Source: Oscillospiraceae bacterium
GTDB lineage: Bacteria > Bacillota > Clostridia > Oscillospirales > Oscillospiraceae
NCBI GenBank assembly: GCA_031266955.1
Contig: JAISAA010000173.1
Span: 1-13,365 of the forward strand
DNA length: 13,365 nt
Direction: 5' to 3'
The position numbers were made by a program, and so were the translations under genes. The notes beneath the pieces were generated by a model. The model was not told the DNA's origin. It ran no database searches and worked only from the letters and a program-made list of their open reading frames with translations. Shown here one piece after another: positions 1 through 6,907 of the stretch (the stretch's first letter is position 1; each line of letters begins with the position of its first letter).

Positions 1-738
1 AACAAGGAAGAAAACCGCTGCGATTGCGATAAATGCAAGCAGGCGCGTGAAATTCTTGAGATGAGCGACTTGTTCGTAAAACCCTCGATGTGGATATTCG
101 GCGGCGACGGCTGGGCCTATGATATAGGCTACGGCGGGCTCGACCACGTGCTCGCCTCGGGCGAGAACGTCAACGTGCTCGTGTTCGACACGGAGGTGTA
201 CTCCAACACGGGCGGCCAGGCGTCAAAGGCGACGCCGACGGGCGCTGTTGCGCAGTTCGCCGCCTCCGGCAAGGGCGTTAAGAAAAAGGATCTTGCGAGG
301 ATCGCCATGAGCTATGGCTATGTCTACGTCGCGCAAATCGCGATGGGCGCGGACTATAACCAAACGCTCCGCGCGCTTATAGAGGCGGAGAGCTACGACG
401 GTCCGTCGATCGTTATCGCCTACGCGCCGTGCATAAATCACGGCGTCGGCATCGGTATGGGACGCAGTATGCAAGAGACGAAAAGAGCCGTGGACTCCGG
501 CTATTGGAACCTGCTTCGCTTCGACCCGCGTCTCGCCGCCGACGGAAAAAACCCGCTGACGCTCGACAGCGGAGCGCCGAGCGAGAGCTACCGCGACTTC
601 ATAATGGGTGAGGTGCGTTACTCGTCACTCGTCCGCAGCTTCCCGGAACGCGCGGAGGAGCTTTTCGGCGAAGCCGAAAAATCCGCCGCCGAGCGCTTCG
701 CGGAGCTCACGCGGCAGCGGGAGATGCTGGATAAATAG
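1..738 (+). CDS. nifJ: Pyruvate:ferredoxin (flavodoxin) oxidoreductase, C-terminal part (5' end outside window)
   Basis: This is the last 245 residues of the large single-chain enzyme that oxidises pyruvate with CoA to acetyl-CoA and CO2 and passes electrons to ferredoxin, the central cytosolic step of anaerobic fermentation. The reading frame is open from base 1, so the gene begins upstream; the full-length family has about 1170 residues. The thiamine-diphosphate/Mg binding stretch is clear: GDGWAYDIGYGGLDH at about residues 35-49, then DTEVYSNTGGQ with the metal-ligand Asn at about 69. The Cys in YAPCINHG (about 144) corresponds to the late ligand of the proximal 4Fe-4S cluster in the Desulfovibrio enzyme. 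Product identity is very secure. No stem followed by a T-run is visible after the stop. Confidence 0.96.
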   Translation, partial: NKEENRCDCDKCKQAREILEMSDLFVKPSMWIFGGDGWAYDIGYGGLDHVLASGENVNVLVFDTEVYSNTGGQASKATPTGAVAQFAASGKGVKKKDLARIAMSYGYVYVAQIAMGADYNQTLRALIEAESYDGPSIVIAYAPCINHGVGIGMGRSMQETKRAVDSGYWNLLRFDPRLAADGKNPLTLDSGAPSESYRDFIMGEVRYSSLVRSFPERAEELFGEAEKSAAERFAELTRQREMLDK

Positions 739-818
739 CTCCGAAATACAACCAAAAGTAGAATAAATCTCAAAAACGCGTTCATTGTCTTTCCCCGAAA
801 AAACTGTTAATCTGCTCT

Positions 819-830
819 TGTACCGGTACA
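819..830. promoter_or_regulatory. Perfect 12-bp palindrome (candidate operator) upstream of XRE regulator
   Basis: TGTACCGGTACA is a perfect palindrome centred about 36 bases before the regulator's ATG and lies in the 122-bp gap after the oxidoreductase gene. XRE proteins commonly bind such dyads near their own promoter, so autoregulation is the natural inference. A weak promoter-like pair precedes it (TTGTCT at 785-790, TAATCT at 808-813, 17-bp spacer), which would place the dyad near the transcription start. Only the palindrome itself is directly seen. Confidence 0.4.
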
Positions 831-860
831 TTAAATTTTTAGGAAAAGGAGCGATTTACA

Positions 861-2000
861 ATGAAACTATCGGAAAATATCCGGAGGCTGAGGCGGGAGC
901 GCGACATTACGCAGGAGGAATTCGCCGAATTTTTCGGCCTGTCGCCGCAGGCGGTCAGCAAATGGGAGCGCGGGGACGGCTACCCCGACGTGACGCTGCT
1001 TCCCGCGCTCGCCCGCTATTTCGGCACGACGCTTGACGCGCTCGTCGGTATGGAGGACGAAGAGCGGCGCGCGAAGCTCGCGGAGATCGACGGCGCGGCG
1101 AAAAACTTTGGGCAAACCGGCACGCGGGCGGCGATCACATATCTGAAAAAGGCGCTGCGCGAGTTCCCGGACGAGTACGCCTATTGGCGTTCTTTAGCGC
1201 AATTTATGGGCGGTATGGTCGTCATAGGAGATATGCCGGACGAAAACGAAATGCGCGAGGCCGCCGCAATCTACGAGCGCATTCTGAAGCACTGCGTCGA
1301 TGATACGCTGCTCTACAACGCGCGGACGGAATTGGCGTGGCTGTACGCCCAACTCGGCGAAGCTGACCGAGCGGAGGAACTCGTGAAAGCGCTGCCCTCG
1401 CCCGAGGATCGGGGGCGGTGGCTTTCCTACATCACGCGCGGAGAGAAGCAGATAACGGCCATTCAAAGCCTGCTGTCGGAATTTGCCTACGATTTTTGGA
1501 GATACACGCGCTTCGCGTCGATCCCGGACACGTATGTGTTCGATACGGGCGGCGAGGATTTCGGCTACACCTACGCCCAGCGCGTAAAAATCCTTGAAAA
1601 AGGCTGCGAGATACTCGATCTCCTGACGGACGGGGACGACGCGCCGCGCTATCCGTATTGCTCTTCGGTGAATTACCGAGGGATGGCCGCGCTGTGTATG
1701 GCCGACGGCTGCCCGGACGACGCGATGAATTACCTTGAAAAATCCGCCGAATACGCGCTTCTCGACGCCTCGTTATATAAGCTGTTTGAGAGCGATCCGG
1801 ATAAAAAGCACAGCTCCGTCCTGCTCGACAGGCTGTCCGTATTTACCCAGCAAAACAGCGCCGCCGATCTGCTTACTTATCTGACGCGGGACGACGATCT
1901 GCGTCACGGCGAATACGACGCGTTAAGGGACTCACCGCGCTTTATCGCGGTGACGGAAAAGCTGCGGGAGGCCGTGAGCCAATATCTCAGCCCGAGATGA
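861..2000 (+). CDS. XRE-family transcriptional regulator with C-terminal TPR-like helical domain
   Basis: A 379-residue protein. Residues about 7-60 form a classic Cro/C1-type helix-turn-helix, with TQEEFAEFFGLSPQAVSKWE covering helices 2 and 3, followed by a helix typical of Clostridia XRE proteins (PDVTLLPALARYFGTTLDAL). The rest is alpha-helical with TPR-like spacing (for example LYNARTELAWLYAQLGEADR and the GMAALCMADG region). That layout is known for regulators that sense a peptide or protein partner, but the ligand here is unknown. The ATG start is supported by AAGGAG at 846-851 with a 9-base spacer. It is probably a cytosolic DNA-binding regulator of itself or of neighbours; the palindrome at 819-830 is the obvious candidate site. 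Its 3' end overlaps the convergent gene by 14 bases. Confidence 0.88.
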   Translation: MKLSENIRRLRRERDITQEEFAEFFGLSPQAVSKWERGDGYPDVTLLPALARYFGTTLDALVGMEDEERRAKLAEIDGAAKNFGQTGTRAAITYLKKALREFPDEYAYWRSLAQFMGGMVVIGDMPDENEMREAAAIYERILKHCVDDTLLYNARTELAWLYAQLGEADRAEELVKALPSPEDRGRWLSYITRGEKQITAIQSLLSEFAYDFWRYTRFASIPDTYVFDTGGEDFGYTYAQRVKILEKGCEILDLLTDGDDAPRYPYCSSVNYRGMAALCMADGCPDDAMNYLEKSAEYALLDASLYKLFESDPDKKHSSVLLDRLSVFTQQNSAADLLTYLTRDDDLRHGEYDALRDSPRFIAVTEKLREAVSQYLSPR

Positions 2001-2688
2001 AACGGCGCACGCGCGCGGCGGGGGCCGCGGGGTTCAGCTCGCGCACGCGATCTTGTATCGCGCGCGCGGCGTCGTCACGGTCGAGCTCCGCGGCCTCGGC
2101 AAATACGTCGGCGCCCCAAAACGCTTCCGACGTGCAGTAGAGCATTTCGTCCCAGCCGTATTCGTCGCCGGCCCCGGAGATTTTTCTGCCGGAGCCGCAT
2201 ATCGTGATGAACAGCATATTTTGAAGCTCGCGAAGCGCGCGGTCAAAGGCTGACCTCTCCTCGCGCCCGAAGCCGCCGAGCCGCTTTATTTCACGCGTCG
2301 GCAGCGCGGCATTTGAGGACAGCACCTCAAAAACGCGCTTCGCGGGGCGGCTGACAAGCCCGTCATAATAACTCTCGTCAAATGTCCGGCTATCCCGCCG
2401 CGCCGCGACGAAATACGGATACCATTCGCGCGTGATAAAGCCGCCCTTGCCGAAAAACACCTTCGCGTAGGCGATATCGTCGCACTCAGACAGCACGCGC
2501 AGCCGCCACTGCCACGGGTCCGTGTCCGGGTCGCCCGTGTGCCAGCGTATCGGCGCGCCGTAGGGCTGCGAGCCCCAGCCGTAGCGAATCAGAGAAAAAA
2601 CCTCGCCGCCGCCGCCGAATTCGGAGAAACCGGCGGTGCCCAGCTCGCGGCAAAAATCCTCAAAATTATATATTTCAGAAATGGTCAT
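1987..2688 (-). CDS. AlkZ-related protein (winged-helix, DNA glycosylase-like), putative
   Basis: A 233-residue soluble protein. The middle, with DTDPWQWRLRVL, then AYAKVFFGKGGFITREWYPYF and RR, resembles the Bacillota proteins annotated as AlkZ-related, distant short relatives of the AlkZ/YcaQ family of DNA interstrand-crosslink glycosylases. The region at about residues 120-160 (VFEVLSSNAALPTREIKRLG) looks like a winged-helix segment. I see no clear catalytic motif of true AlkZ, so glycosylase activity should not be assumed. The ATG start is supported by AAGGAG (2699-2704) with a 10-base gap. It converges tail-to-tail with the XRE gene, the two stops overlapping by 14 bases. Family assignment is by remembered sequence resemblance and is moderate at best; the gene itself looks real. 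Confidence 0.6.
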   Translation of the reverse strand: MTISEIYNFEDFCRELGTAGFSEFGGGGEVFSLIRYGWGSQPYGAPIRWHTGDPDTDPWQWRLRVLSECDDIAYAKVFFGKGGFITREWYPYFVAARRDSRTFDESYYDGLVSRPAKRVFEVLSSNAALPTREIKRLGGFGREERSAFDRALRELQNMLFITICGSGRKISGAGDEYGWDEMLYCTSEAFWGADVFAEAAELDRDDAARAIQDRVRELNPAAPAARVRRFISG

Positions 2689-2765
2689 TTGCTTGCAGCT
2701 CCTTAATTATGCGATTTTTGCCCGGTGTGCCGGGCGGCGGCAAACGGGCTTCGCCCGTTGTGTAT

Positions 2766-2812
2766 GATTAAACGTGCGTGCGCGCACGGGGAACGCCGCA
2801 TATGCGGCGACG
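2766..2812 (+). repeat. Left inverted terminus of the composite repeat
   Basis: It begins GATTAAACGTGC and contains GCACGGGGAACGC followed by the perfect 16-bp palindrome CGCCGCATATGCGGCG (2794-2809) and ACG. The right terminus read on the minus strand begins GATTTAACGTGC and shares the same order of blocks, with the palindrome replaced by a different self-complementary stem, which indicates conserved structure rather than only conserved sequence. Confidence 0.6.
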
Positions 2813-2837
2813 CTTTTTTTCGCCTACGCGGCGGGCG

Positions 2838-2865
2838 CCCCATTTCTTTGCGGAAAGAAATGGGG
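2838..2865. repeat. 12-bp perfect stem-loop inside the composite repeat
   Basis: CCCCATTTCTTT (2838-2849) and AAAGAAATGGGG (2854-2865) pair perfectly around a four-base loop. A second stem follows at once: CCAAAGGA with TCCTTTGG (2876-2883 and 2888-2895). No T-run follows on either strand, so these are not ordinary intrinsic terminators. Confidence 0.65.
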
Positions 2866-3066
2866 GAAAGAATCGCCAAAGGAAGTATCCTTTGGAATCC
2901 TCTAAATCGCAGGGGTTTACGGGGGTTGTTTGCAACCGGTAGGTGCGGCGCTGTCATTTGCGGGCTGTATTGAGTGCGTGGTACGGTAGCGCTCTGTTGT
3001 CAACACGCGAATCGCCTCGTTTCGCTGCCGCCCTGCCGTGCGCACGGGAGGGTATGGGGCTGCCCC

Positions 3067-3111
3067 CGTCGCGGCGTAAGCCGCGTTCCCCGTGCCGCGG
3101 CACGTTAAATC
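3067..3111 (-). repeat. Right inverted terminus of the composite repeat
   Basis: Read on the minus strand this is the partner of 2766-2812: GATTTAACGTGC, then GCACGGGGAACGC, a GCGGC/GCCGC stem with a four-base loop (3071-3084), and CGACG. The 14-bp palindrome CGTGCCGCGGCACG occupies 3091-3104. The segment matches a copy inside cca (4051-4094) at about 32 of 37 bases outside the variable loop. Confidence 0.6.
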
Positions 3112-3152
3112 AAACGTCCGGTCTCCTGCGGTGGCCGGCGCGTCACACCGCC

Positions 3153-3680
3153 TCATACGACAAACTCGGAGTTTATCAGTCCGTGCAGTACGGCGAGAGT
3201 TTCAAATGGCAGGAAGTCCGTCGCATTTGAGCTGAATTTAATATCGAGCAACGCCGGGAATTCATCGTCGGCTTCCGTATACGTCAGCAAAACCGGTATT
3301 TTCGGCAGAGCGAACATCAGCCAAGCCTCTCCGTATCTCACTTGGCGCAGCAGCGACGCGCCCAACCGCGAGGCAATGTCCCGGAATTCCGAAAGCGTGA
3401 CCGTAATCGCCGGCGACAAGCCGCCGCGAAAAATGCCGTGCGAAAAGCTTTGCAGAGATGCGAATTCAAAGCTCGGCTCGGCCTGGCTCAGCGCGCCCCC
3501 AAACGTGAAATACCAGACGAGTACGCTTTTGCAGTTTACGTGAGCCGTTTTTCCGGAAAGCTGCCGGACGCCCTCCCCCGTCACTCGCCAGCTTCTTCCG
3601 AGAAAATCCACATCCCGCGACCCGTCGAGCTCTGACAGCCACGGACGTATTTGTTCGTAAACCTTTTCCGCGTTTGTCAT
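3153..3680 (-). CDS. DUF3786 domain protein
   Basis: A 175-residue cytosolic protein of the DUF3786 family, which is found mainly in anaerobic bacteria and archaea and has no established function. The family's most recognisable part is its C-terminal half, here LPKIPVLLTYTEADDEFPAL followed by DIKFSSNATDFLPFETLAVL at about residues 125-165. VLVWYFTFGGALS at about 54-66 matches the earlier family block where a short hydrophobic helix precedes a conserved Gly. The ATG follows the cca stop by 17 bases; its ribosome site (AAAGGAA, about 3692-3699) overlaps the cca stop codon, so the two are co-transcribed and probably translationally coupled. It is the last gene of the leftward cluster and is followed by the repeat element. 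Confidence 0.75.
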   Translation of the reverse strand: MTNAEKVYEQIRPWLSELDGSRDVDFLGRSWRVTGEGVRQLSGKTAHVNCKSVLVWYFTFGGALSQAEPSFEFASLQSFSHGIFRGGLSPAITVTLSEFRDIASRLGASLLRQVRYGEAWLMFALPKIPVLLTYTEADDEFPALLDIKFSSNATDFLPFETLAVLHGLINSEFVV

Positions 3681-3697
3681 TTGATTAACCGTTCCTT

Positions 3698-4798
3698 TCA
3701 GCGGACACTCGTAATTTCCGCGGCTTTCAGCAGCGCGTCCCGCTCATTCGGAAGCTCTCCGGTTATGACGCGGTCCAGCAGGCTTTCGAGCATTTTTCCG
3801 ATCTCCGGCCCCTTAAGGCCCAGCGCCACTAAATCGCCGCCGCGAAGCGCCAAATCCGCGAGACGAGGCAGCGTGCCGAACACGTCGCCGCGCGATATCC
3901 GGTACGACACCTCACGGACTACGCTCCGCGGATATCTCAGCCGCCGCAGCGCCGTAGCGGCGCCCTCGCCGCCGAGCCCTTTGAACACAAGCGCGAGCCT
4001 TACTGTTAAATGATTGTGATTGTTATTTAATGCGGACACGGGGAACGCGACGTCGCGCCTTTGGCGCGTATCCCGTGCCACAGCACGTTCAATCAGCGGA
4101 AGGCTTTCCGGCAGCTCGGGTATCGCGTGGAGCAGCGCAGCGCGGTATTCCGTCAGCGTTTCATACGCGTGCTTGCCGGTGAGCAGCTTGTTGAGCTCGG
4201 CGGAAATGCGTTCGACCGCGATGTTTTTCAGCAGCGGCGCGTTTTCAAATAACGCATTCCGCGTTTCGTCTTCTATATGAAAACCGAGCTCGGAGGCGAA
4301 GCGAACGGCGCGCATTATCCGCAGCGCGTCCTCGCGGAAGCGCGCGCCCGGGTCTCCGACACAGCGGATAAGCCGCGCCGATATGTCACGGACGCCGCCG
4401 AACGGGTCGGTCAGCCCGCCGTTGTACGCCATCGCGTTCATCGTGAAGTCGCGGCGGGCCAGATCGGTGAAAATGTCGCGCACAAAGCTTACGCTGTCGG
4501 GGCGGCGGTTGTCGGAATACTCTCCGTCGGAGCGGAACGTCGTGATCTCCATCCGCTCGCCGTCTATTATAACGCTCACCGTGCCGTATGCCGGGCCCGT
4601 TTCGATGACCTTATAGCCGCGTTTTTCAAAAATCGCCGCCGTTTCCCGCGGCGCCGCGGAGGTGCAGATATCCCAATCGCGCGGCACTATGCCAAGTATG
4701 GCGTCGCGCACGCAGCCTCCGACTATATACGCCTTAAATCCAGCGTGTTCAAGCTCCGCCAGCGCGGCGGCGACGGACGAGGGCGGCGATATTTCCAC
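3698..4798 (-). CDS. cca: CCA tRNA nucleotidyltransferase with reduced HD region
   Basis: A class II tRNA nucleotidyltransferase that adds or repairs the 3' CCA of tRNAs in the cytosol. The head domain is intact: GGCVRD at residues 27-32, the metal-binding pair D41/D43 in RDWD, RRDFT at 115-119, and the nucleotide-selecting EDALR at 156-160. The C-terminal side is unusual: the HD phosphohydrolase motifs expected in most Bacillota homologues are missing, the stretch at about 255-285 runs straight from LTVRLALVFKGLGG into the next helix, and total length is 366 rather than the usual 400-450. Residues about 235-250 are encoded by a copy of a local palindromic repeat. The start is GTG, 4 bases after the upstream gene's stop, with only a weak ribosome site; the next in-frame Met is at about residue 83, inside the catalytic head, so GTG and coupling are the best choice. 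Confidence 0.92.
   Translation of the reverse strand: MEISPPSSVAAALAELEHAGFKAYIVGGCVRDAILGIVPRDWDICTSAAPRETAAIFEKRGYKVIETGPAYGTVSVIIDGERMEITTFRSDGEYSDNRRPDSVSFVRDIFTDLARRDFTMNAMAYNGGLTDPFGGVRDISARLIRCVGDPGARFREDALRIMRAVRFASELGFHIEDETRNALFENAPLLKNIAVERISAELNKLLTGKHAYETLTEYRAALLHAIPELPESLPLIERAVARDTRQRRDVAFPVSALNNNHNHLTVRLALVFKGLGGEGAATALRRLRYPRSVVREVSYRISRGDVFGTLPRLADLALRGGDLVALGLKGPEIGKMLESLLDRVITGELPNERDALLKAAEITSVR
4037..4094 (-). repeat. Palindromic repeat copy inserted in frame within cca
   Basis: Minus-strand 4094-4051 matches the right terminus of the intergenic element: GATTGAACGTGC against GATTTAACGTGC, GGCACGGG shared, a stem CGCGCC/GGCGCG (4054-4059, 4063-4068) with a different loop, then CGCGACG shared. 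The outer arms CACGGG (4037-4042) and CCCGTG (4072-4077) also pair. The copy keeps the cca frame open and encodes an Arg-rich stretch (ARDTRQRRDVA). This is comparable in concept to the Rickettsia palindromic elements that insert into proteins. Confidence 0.6.
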
Positions 4799-4802
4799 AA
4801 AT

Positions 4803-6626
4803 TCAGTGCGGCGCGGACATCGCCTGAAACTCCTGCTCCGGCGTATCGCGCTCCGCGCTCCAGTTTATTTTATAAAAGTTCAAATCGCCGGGCTGGAGCA
4901 TAAAGAAATTGAAATCAGTCGTCACGGCGCCGCCGCCGAAGCCCATTCCGAAGCCGCCCGAGGGCGCGGGAGAAAGCTTCATACCGGGCTGCGACAGGCT
5001 TTCGAGCGACTCCGCGCGCCCGTTGACGCGCAGGCCGTACGTTCCGCTGACAAGCCCTCCGATATACGCGTAGACCGCGAAAACATCGTTGTCATAGGCG
5101 AAGATCGAGCACTGCCCCGGCCCGCGCAGGCTGTAGGGCACCCCGGTAAACTGACCGCGTATAGCCTCAAGCGCCGCCGGCGGCAGCGAGTAAATATACC
5201 CGTACTCGTCGGGGACTACGAGCGTAATCAGCTCGCCCTTGCCGTAATGGTCGCTGAGCAAAATCGGATAGTTTTCCTCGCCGGCGACGGCTTTGGCGAG
5301 CGTCCACGTTGTGTTGTTGCGGTGCTCCAAAAGCGGGAAGCTCATTTCGTGCTTCGCGAGCTCTCCCCCACCGCCGCCTATGCCGCCGCCGCGGAATTCG
5401 CGTGTGCGGAAGCGCCGCCCGCGGTAACGTATCGACGTCATTTCCTCGATGCCCGGCCGACCGGTTTTTCCGTTCGTTTGGCTGAGCGCTTCTATTACAA
5501 AACCGGAGGTCACGACGGCGCGGCCGCCGTCCGCGACGAATTTAGTCAGCTTTTGCATAATGCCGGCGTCGCGGTGCGCCTGAGCTGTCAGGAAAACGCT
5601 TTTCGCGTTTTCCGGGAAGTCCGGCGACAGCTCCAGCGGGACGCCCGCCATACCGAGGAAGTCCTCCAAATGATCCTCGCCCTGCGCGTTCGGCGGGAGA
5701 TAGCAAACCGTGCCGACGGGCGCGCCGGCCTTGTCGAGGAACGCGTCGATCTGATCGAGCTGAAGGCCGAGCGGCGTAACGACGCGGTTGTTGTACAGGC
5801 TGCCCCAGCAAAAGAGCGTAAGCTCCTTCGGGCGGGCGAAAGCGGAGAGGTAGCCCTGCTCCGAGAAAATCTCTATAGGGTTGCAGCCGTAGGGGTCAAA
5901 CCACGTGCCTCCGTTGCGGCCCGGCGCGTAGTTTTCAAGCAGACGCGTGAGCGAATAGCTCATGTAGCGCGGCAGGTGCTGGTCTGTGTTCGCGGTGTCG
6001 CGCGTTTCGGTGCCGGTGTATATCTGGTCGAATATGTGCCGCTGCGCCGCGGGGTTATAGCCGGATTCCTGATACGCCTCAGACCAGTTCGGGTACTTGA
6101 TTATCACCCGGCATTTCGGGTTCACGGCTTTGGCGGACTTTACGACGAGCTCGCCGATCTCCTCCATAAGCGCAAGGCGGTATTCCTCCCAGGATCGGGT
6201 TCCCTTCGCGTCCCTGCACTCGTCGCACGAGCACATTGTGAAAAACCAGTCGTCAAGGATAAATTCGTCAAAATGCGCCGCCGTGTATTCGACTGTTTTG
6301 ACGAGGTGCTCGCGCATCTGCTTGTTCGTAAAGCAGTATGTGCCGCTCATGCGGTATTTTTCGCGGTCGCCGTCGGATAAATTATTGCACGTCGTCGTCA
6401 GCGCGCCGGAAACCTCGACGCCGCGGTTGCGGAACGCGCGGATGAGCAGCTCGAGCTGAGGCTCCGGGATCGTGTACCCGTCGCGGTACGGCTCTAAGTA
6501 AACCTTGTCGCAGCCGCAGTATTTCTCGAAGAATTTAAGCTGAGTGTCGAGCTCGTCCTCCGTGAGCTCCGCCATGTTCTGCGCTGTGCAGAAAAGAACA
6601 AGCTTGAAATTTTTATAACGTGACAT
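4803..6626 (-). CDS. Uncharacterised TIM-barrel glycoside-hydrolase-like protein
   Basis: A 607-residue protein without a signal peptide, so probably cytosolic. The N-terminal part resembles (beta/alpha)8 glycoside hydrolases of gut anaerobes: VYLEPYRDGY at about 42-51, then a strand ending FDEFILDDWFF (119-129) with an acidic pair D125/D126, a CxCxxC cluster (132-137), and VIIKYPNWSEAYQESGY (174-190). The segment 360-380 (KFVADGGRAVVTSGFV) looks like the alpha/beta domain found after such barrels in beta-galactosidase-type enzymes. Two Gly-rich runs occur (413-421, 557-566). I cannot name the family or the catalytic pair. The longer frame to 6662 is rejected because AGGAGG lies 9 bases before the ATG at 6626. 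It is the first gene of the cluster with cca and the DUF3786 gene, read from the promoter at 6653-6681. Confidence 0.7.
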   Translation of the reverse strand: MSRYKNFKLVLFCTAQNMAELTEDELDTQLKFFEKYCGCDKVYLEPYRDGYTIPEPQLELLIRAFRNRGVEVSGALTTTCNNLSDGDREKYRMSGTYCFTNKQMREHLVKTVEYTAAHFDEFILDDWFFTMCSCDECRDAKGTRSWEEYRLALMEEIGELVVKSAKAVNPKCRVIIKYPNWSEAYQESGYNPAAQRHIFDQIYTGTETRDTANTDQHLPRYMSYSLTRLLENYAPGRNGGTWFDPYGCNPIEIFSEQGYLSAFARPKELTLFCWGSLYNNRVVTPLGLQLDQIDAFLDKAGAPVGTVCYLPPNAQGEDHLEDFLGMAGVPLELSPDFPENAKSVFLTAQAHRDAGIMQKLTKFVADGGRAVVTSGFVIEALSQTNGKTGRPGIEEMTSIRYRGRRFRTREFRGGGIGGGGGELAKHEMSFPLLEHRNNTTWTLAKAVAGEENYPILLSDHYGKGELITLVVPDEYGYIYSLPPAALEAIRGQFTGVPYSLRGPGQCSIFAYDNDVFAVYAYIGGLVSGTYGLRVNGRAESLESLSQPGMKLSPAPSGGFGMGFGGGAVTTDFNFFMLQPGDLNFYKINWSAERDTPEQEFQAMSAPH

Positions 6627-6652
6627 AAAAACGCGCCTCCTTTTTTTACGAC

Positions 6653-6681
6653 ATAGTAACACGTCCGCGGCGCGTTGTCAA
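6653..6681 (-). promoter_or_regulatory. Sigma-A-type promoter of the glycoside-hydrolase-like/cca/DUF3786 cluster
   Basis: On the minus strand there is a perfect -35 TTGACA (6676-6681), a 17-base spacer and -10 TACTAT (6653-6658) preceded by TG at the extended -10 position. It lies about 27 bases before the ATG at 6626, giving a short leader. The 13-bp palindrome GCGTTGTCAACGC (6672-6684) covers the -35 box and could be a repressor site for the sugar-metabolism-like gene; that role is inferred. Confidence 0.7.
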
Positions 6682-6907
6682 CGCCGGATGCCTTTTTCGG
6701 AGACGCGTGAAGCTCAAAACCGAGCGGTTTATTTATTGCCATAAAGCAAAAAGCGCGTATAAGTGCGTACAAGAACCTTACGCCGGAGGAAGATGTATCC
6801 GCTTCTCTATTGTGGACTATACTTATTAGGAATCTCGTATCAAGGCACACATCGTTCCCCGCTTATTTCAGCAATTTATCATATGTGAATCCGCCCGCCG
6901 ACATCCG
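6682..6907. other. Gap between host-like promoter and replication-gene remnant
   Basis: About 225 bases with no supported gene or RNA. Base composition falls here from the GC-rich host-like sequence towards the AT-richer island. Short open frames exist on both strands, but none has a ribosome site with a recognisable product. The left edge of the presumed insertion is likely within it; I found no direct repeat shared with the right edge. Confidence 0.4.

Larger units (their letters stand above)
2766..3111. repeat. Composite hairpin-rich intergenic repeat element with inverted ends
   Basis: This 346-bp stretch fills most of the 464-bp gap between two leftward genes and contains no convincing gene. 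Its ends are imperfect inverted repeats sharing an identical 13-mer, GCACGGGGAACGC (2784-2796, and on the opposite strand 3083-3095). Between and within the ends are several perfect stems: 2794-2809, 2838-2865, 2876-2895, 2924-2937, 3036-3047 and 3070-3085. Two smaller hairpins lie just outside on the left (2721-2734 and 2743-2759). The design resembles a MITE- or REP-like mobile repeat. No target-site duplication is evident. The sequence gives no function. Confidence 0.6.

Noticed and set aside
785..813. A promoter for the XRE gene (TTGTCT, 17 bases, TAATCT)
   Set aside because: Only three of six bases match at each box; kept as a remark rather than a feature.
2794..2820. A plus-strand terminator: 16-bp palindrome followed by seven Ts
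   Set aside because: No plus-strand gene runs into it, four bases separate stem and T-run, and the stem is better explained as the repeat terminus.
4662..6380. A 572-codon open frame on the plus strand opposite the glycoside-hydrolase-like gene
   Set aside because: It is the mirror of a GC-rich gene; its product is Arg/Ala/Val-rich without domains, and the minus strand has the ribosome site, promoter and protein-like composition.
6627..6662. A 12-residue longer start for the glycoside-hydrolase-like protein
   Set aside because: AGGAGG and the -10 box both lie inside the extension; the ATG at 6626 has ideal spacing.
6494..6850. A 118-codon minus-strand open frame overlapping the start of the glycoside-hydrolase-like gene
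   Set aside because: It would read through the strong promoter at 6653-6681 in a different frame, has no ribosome site and no recognisable domain.
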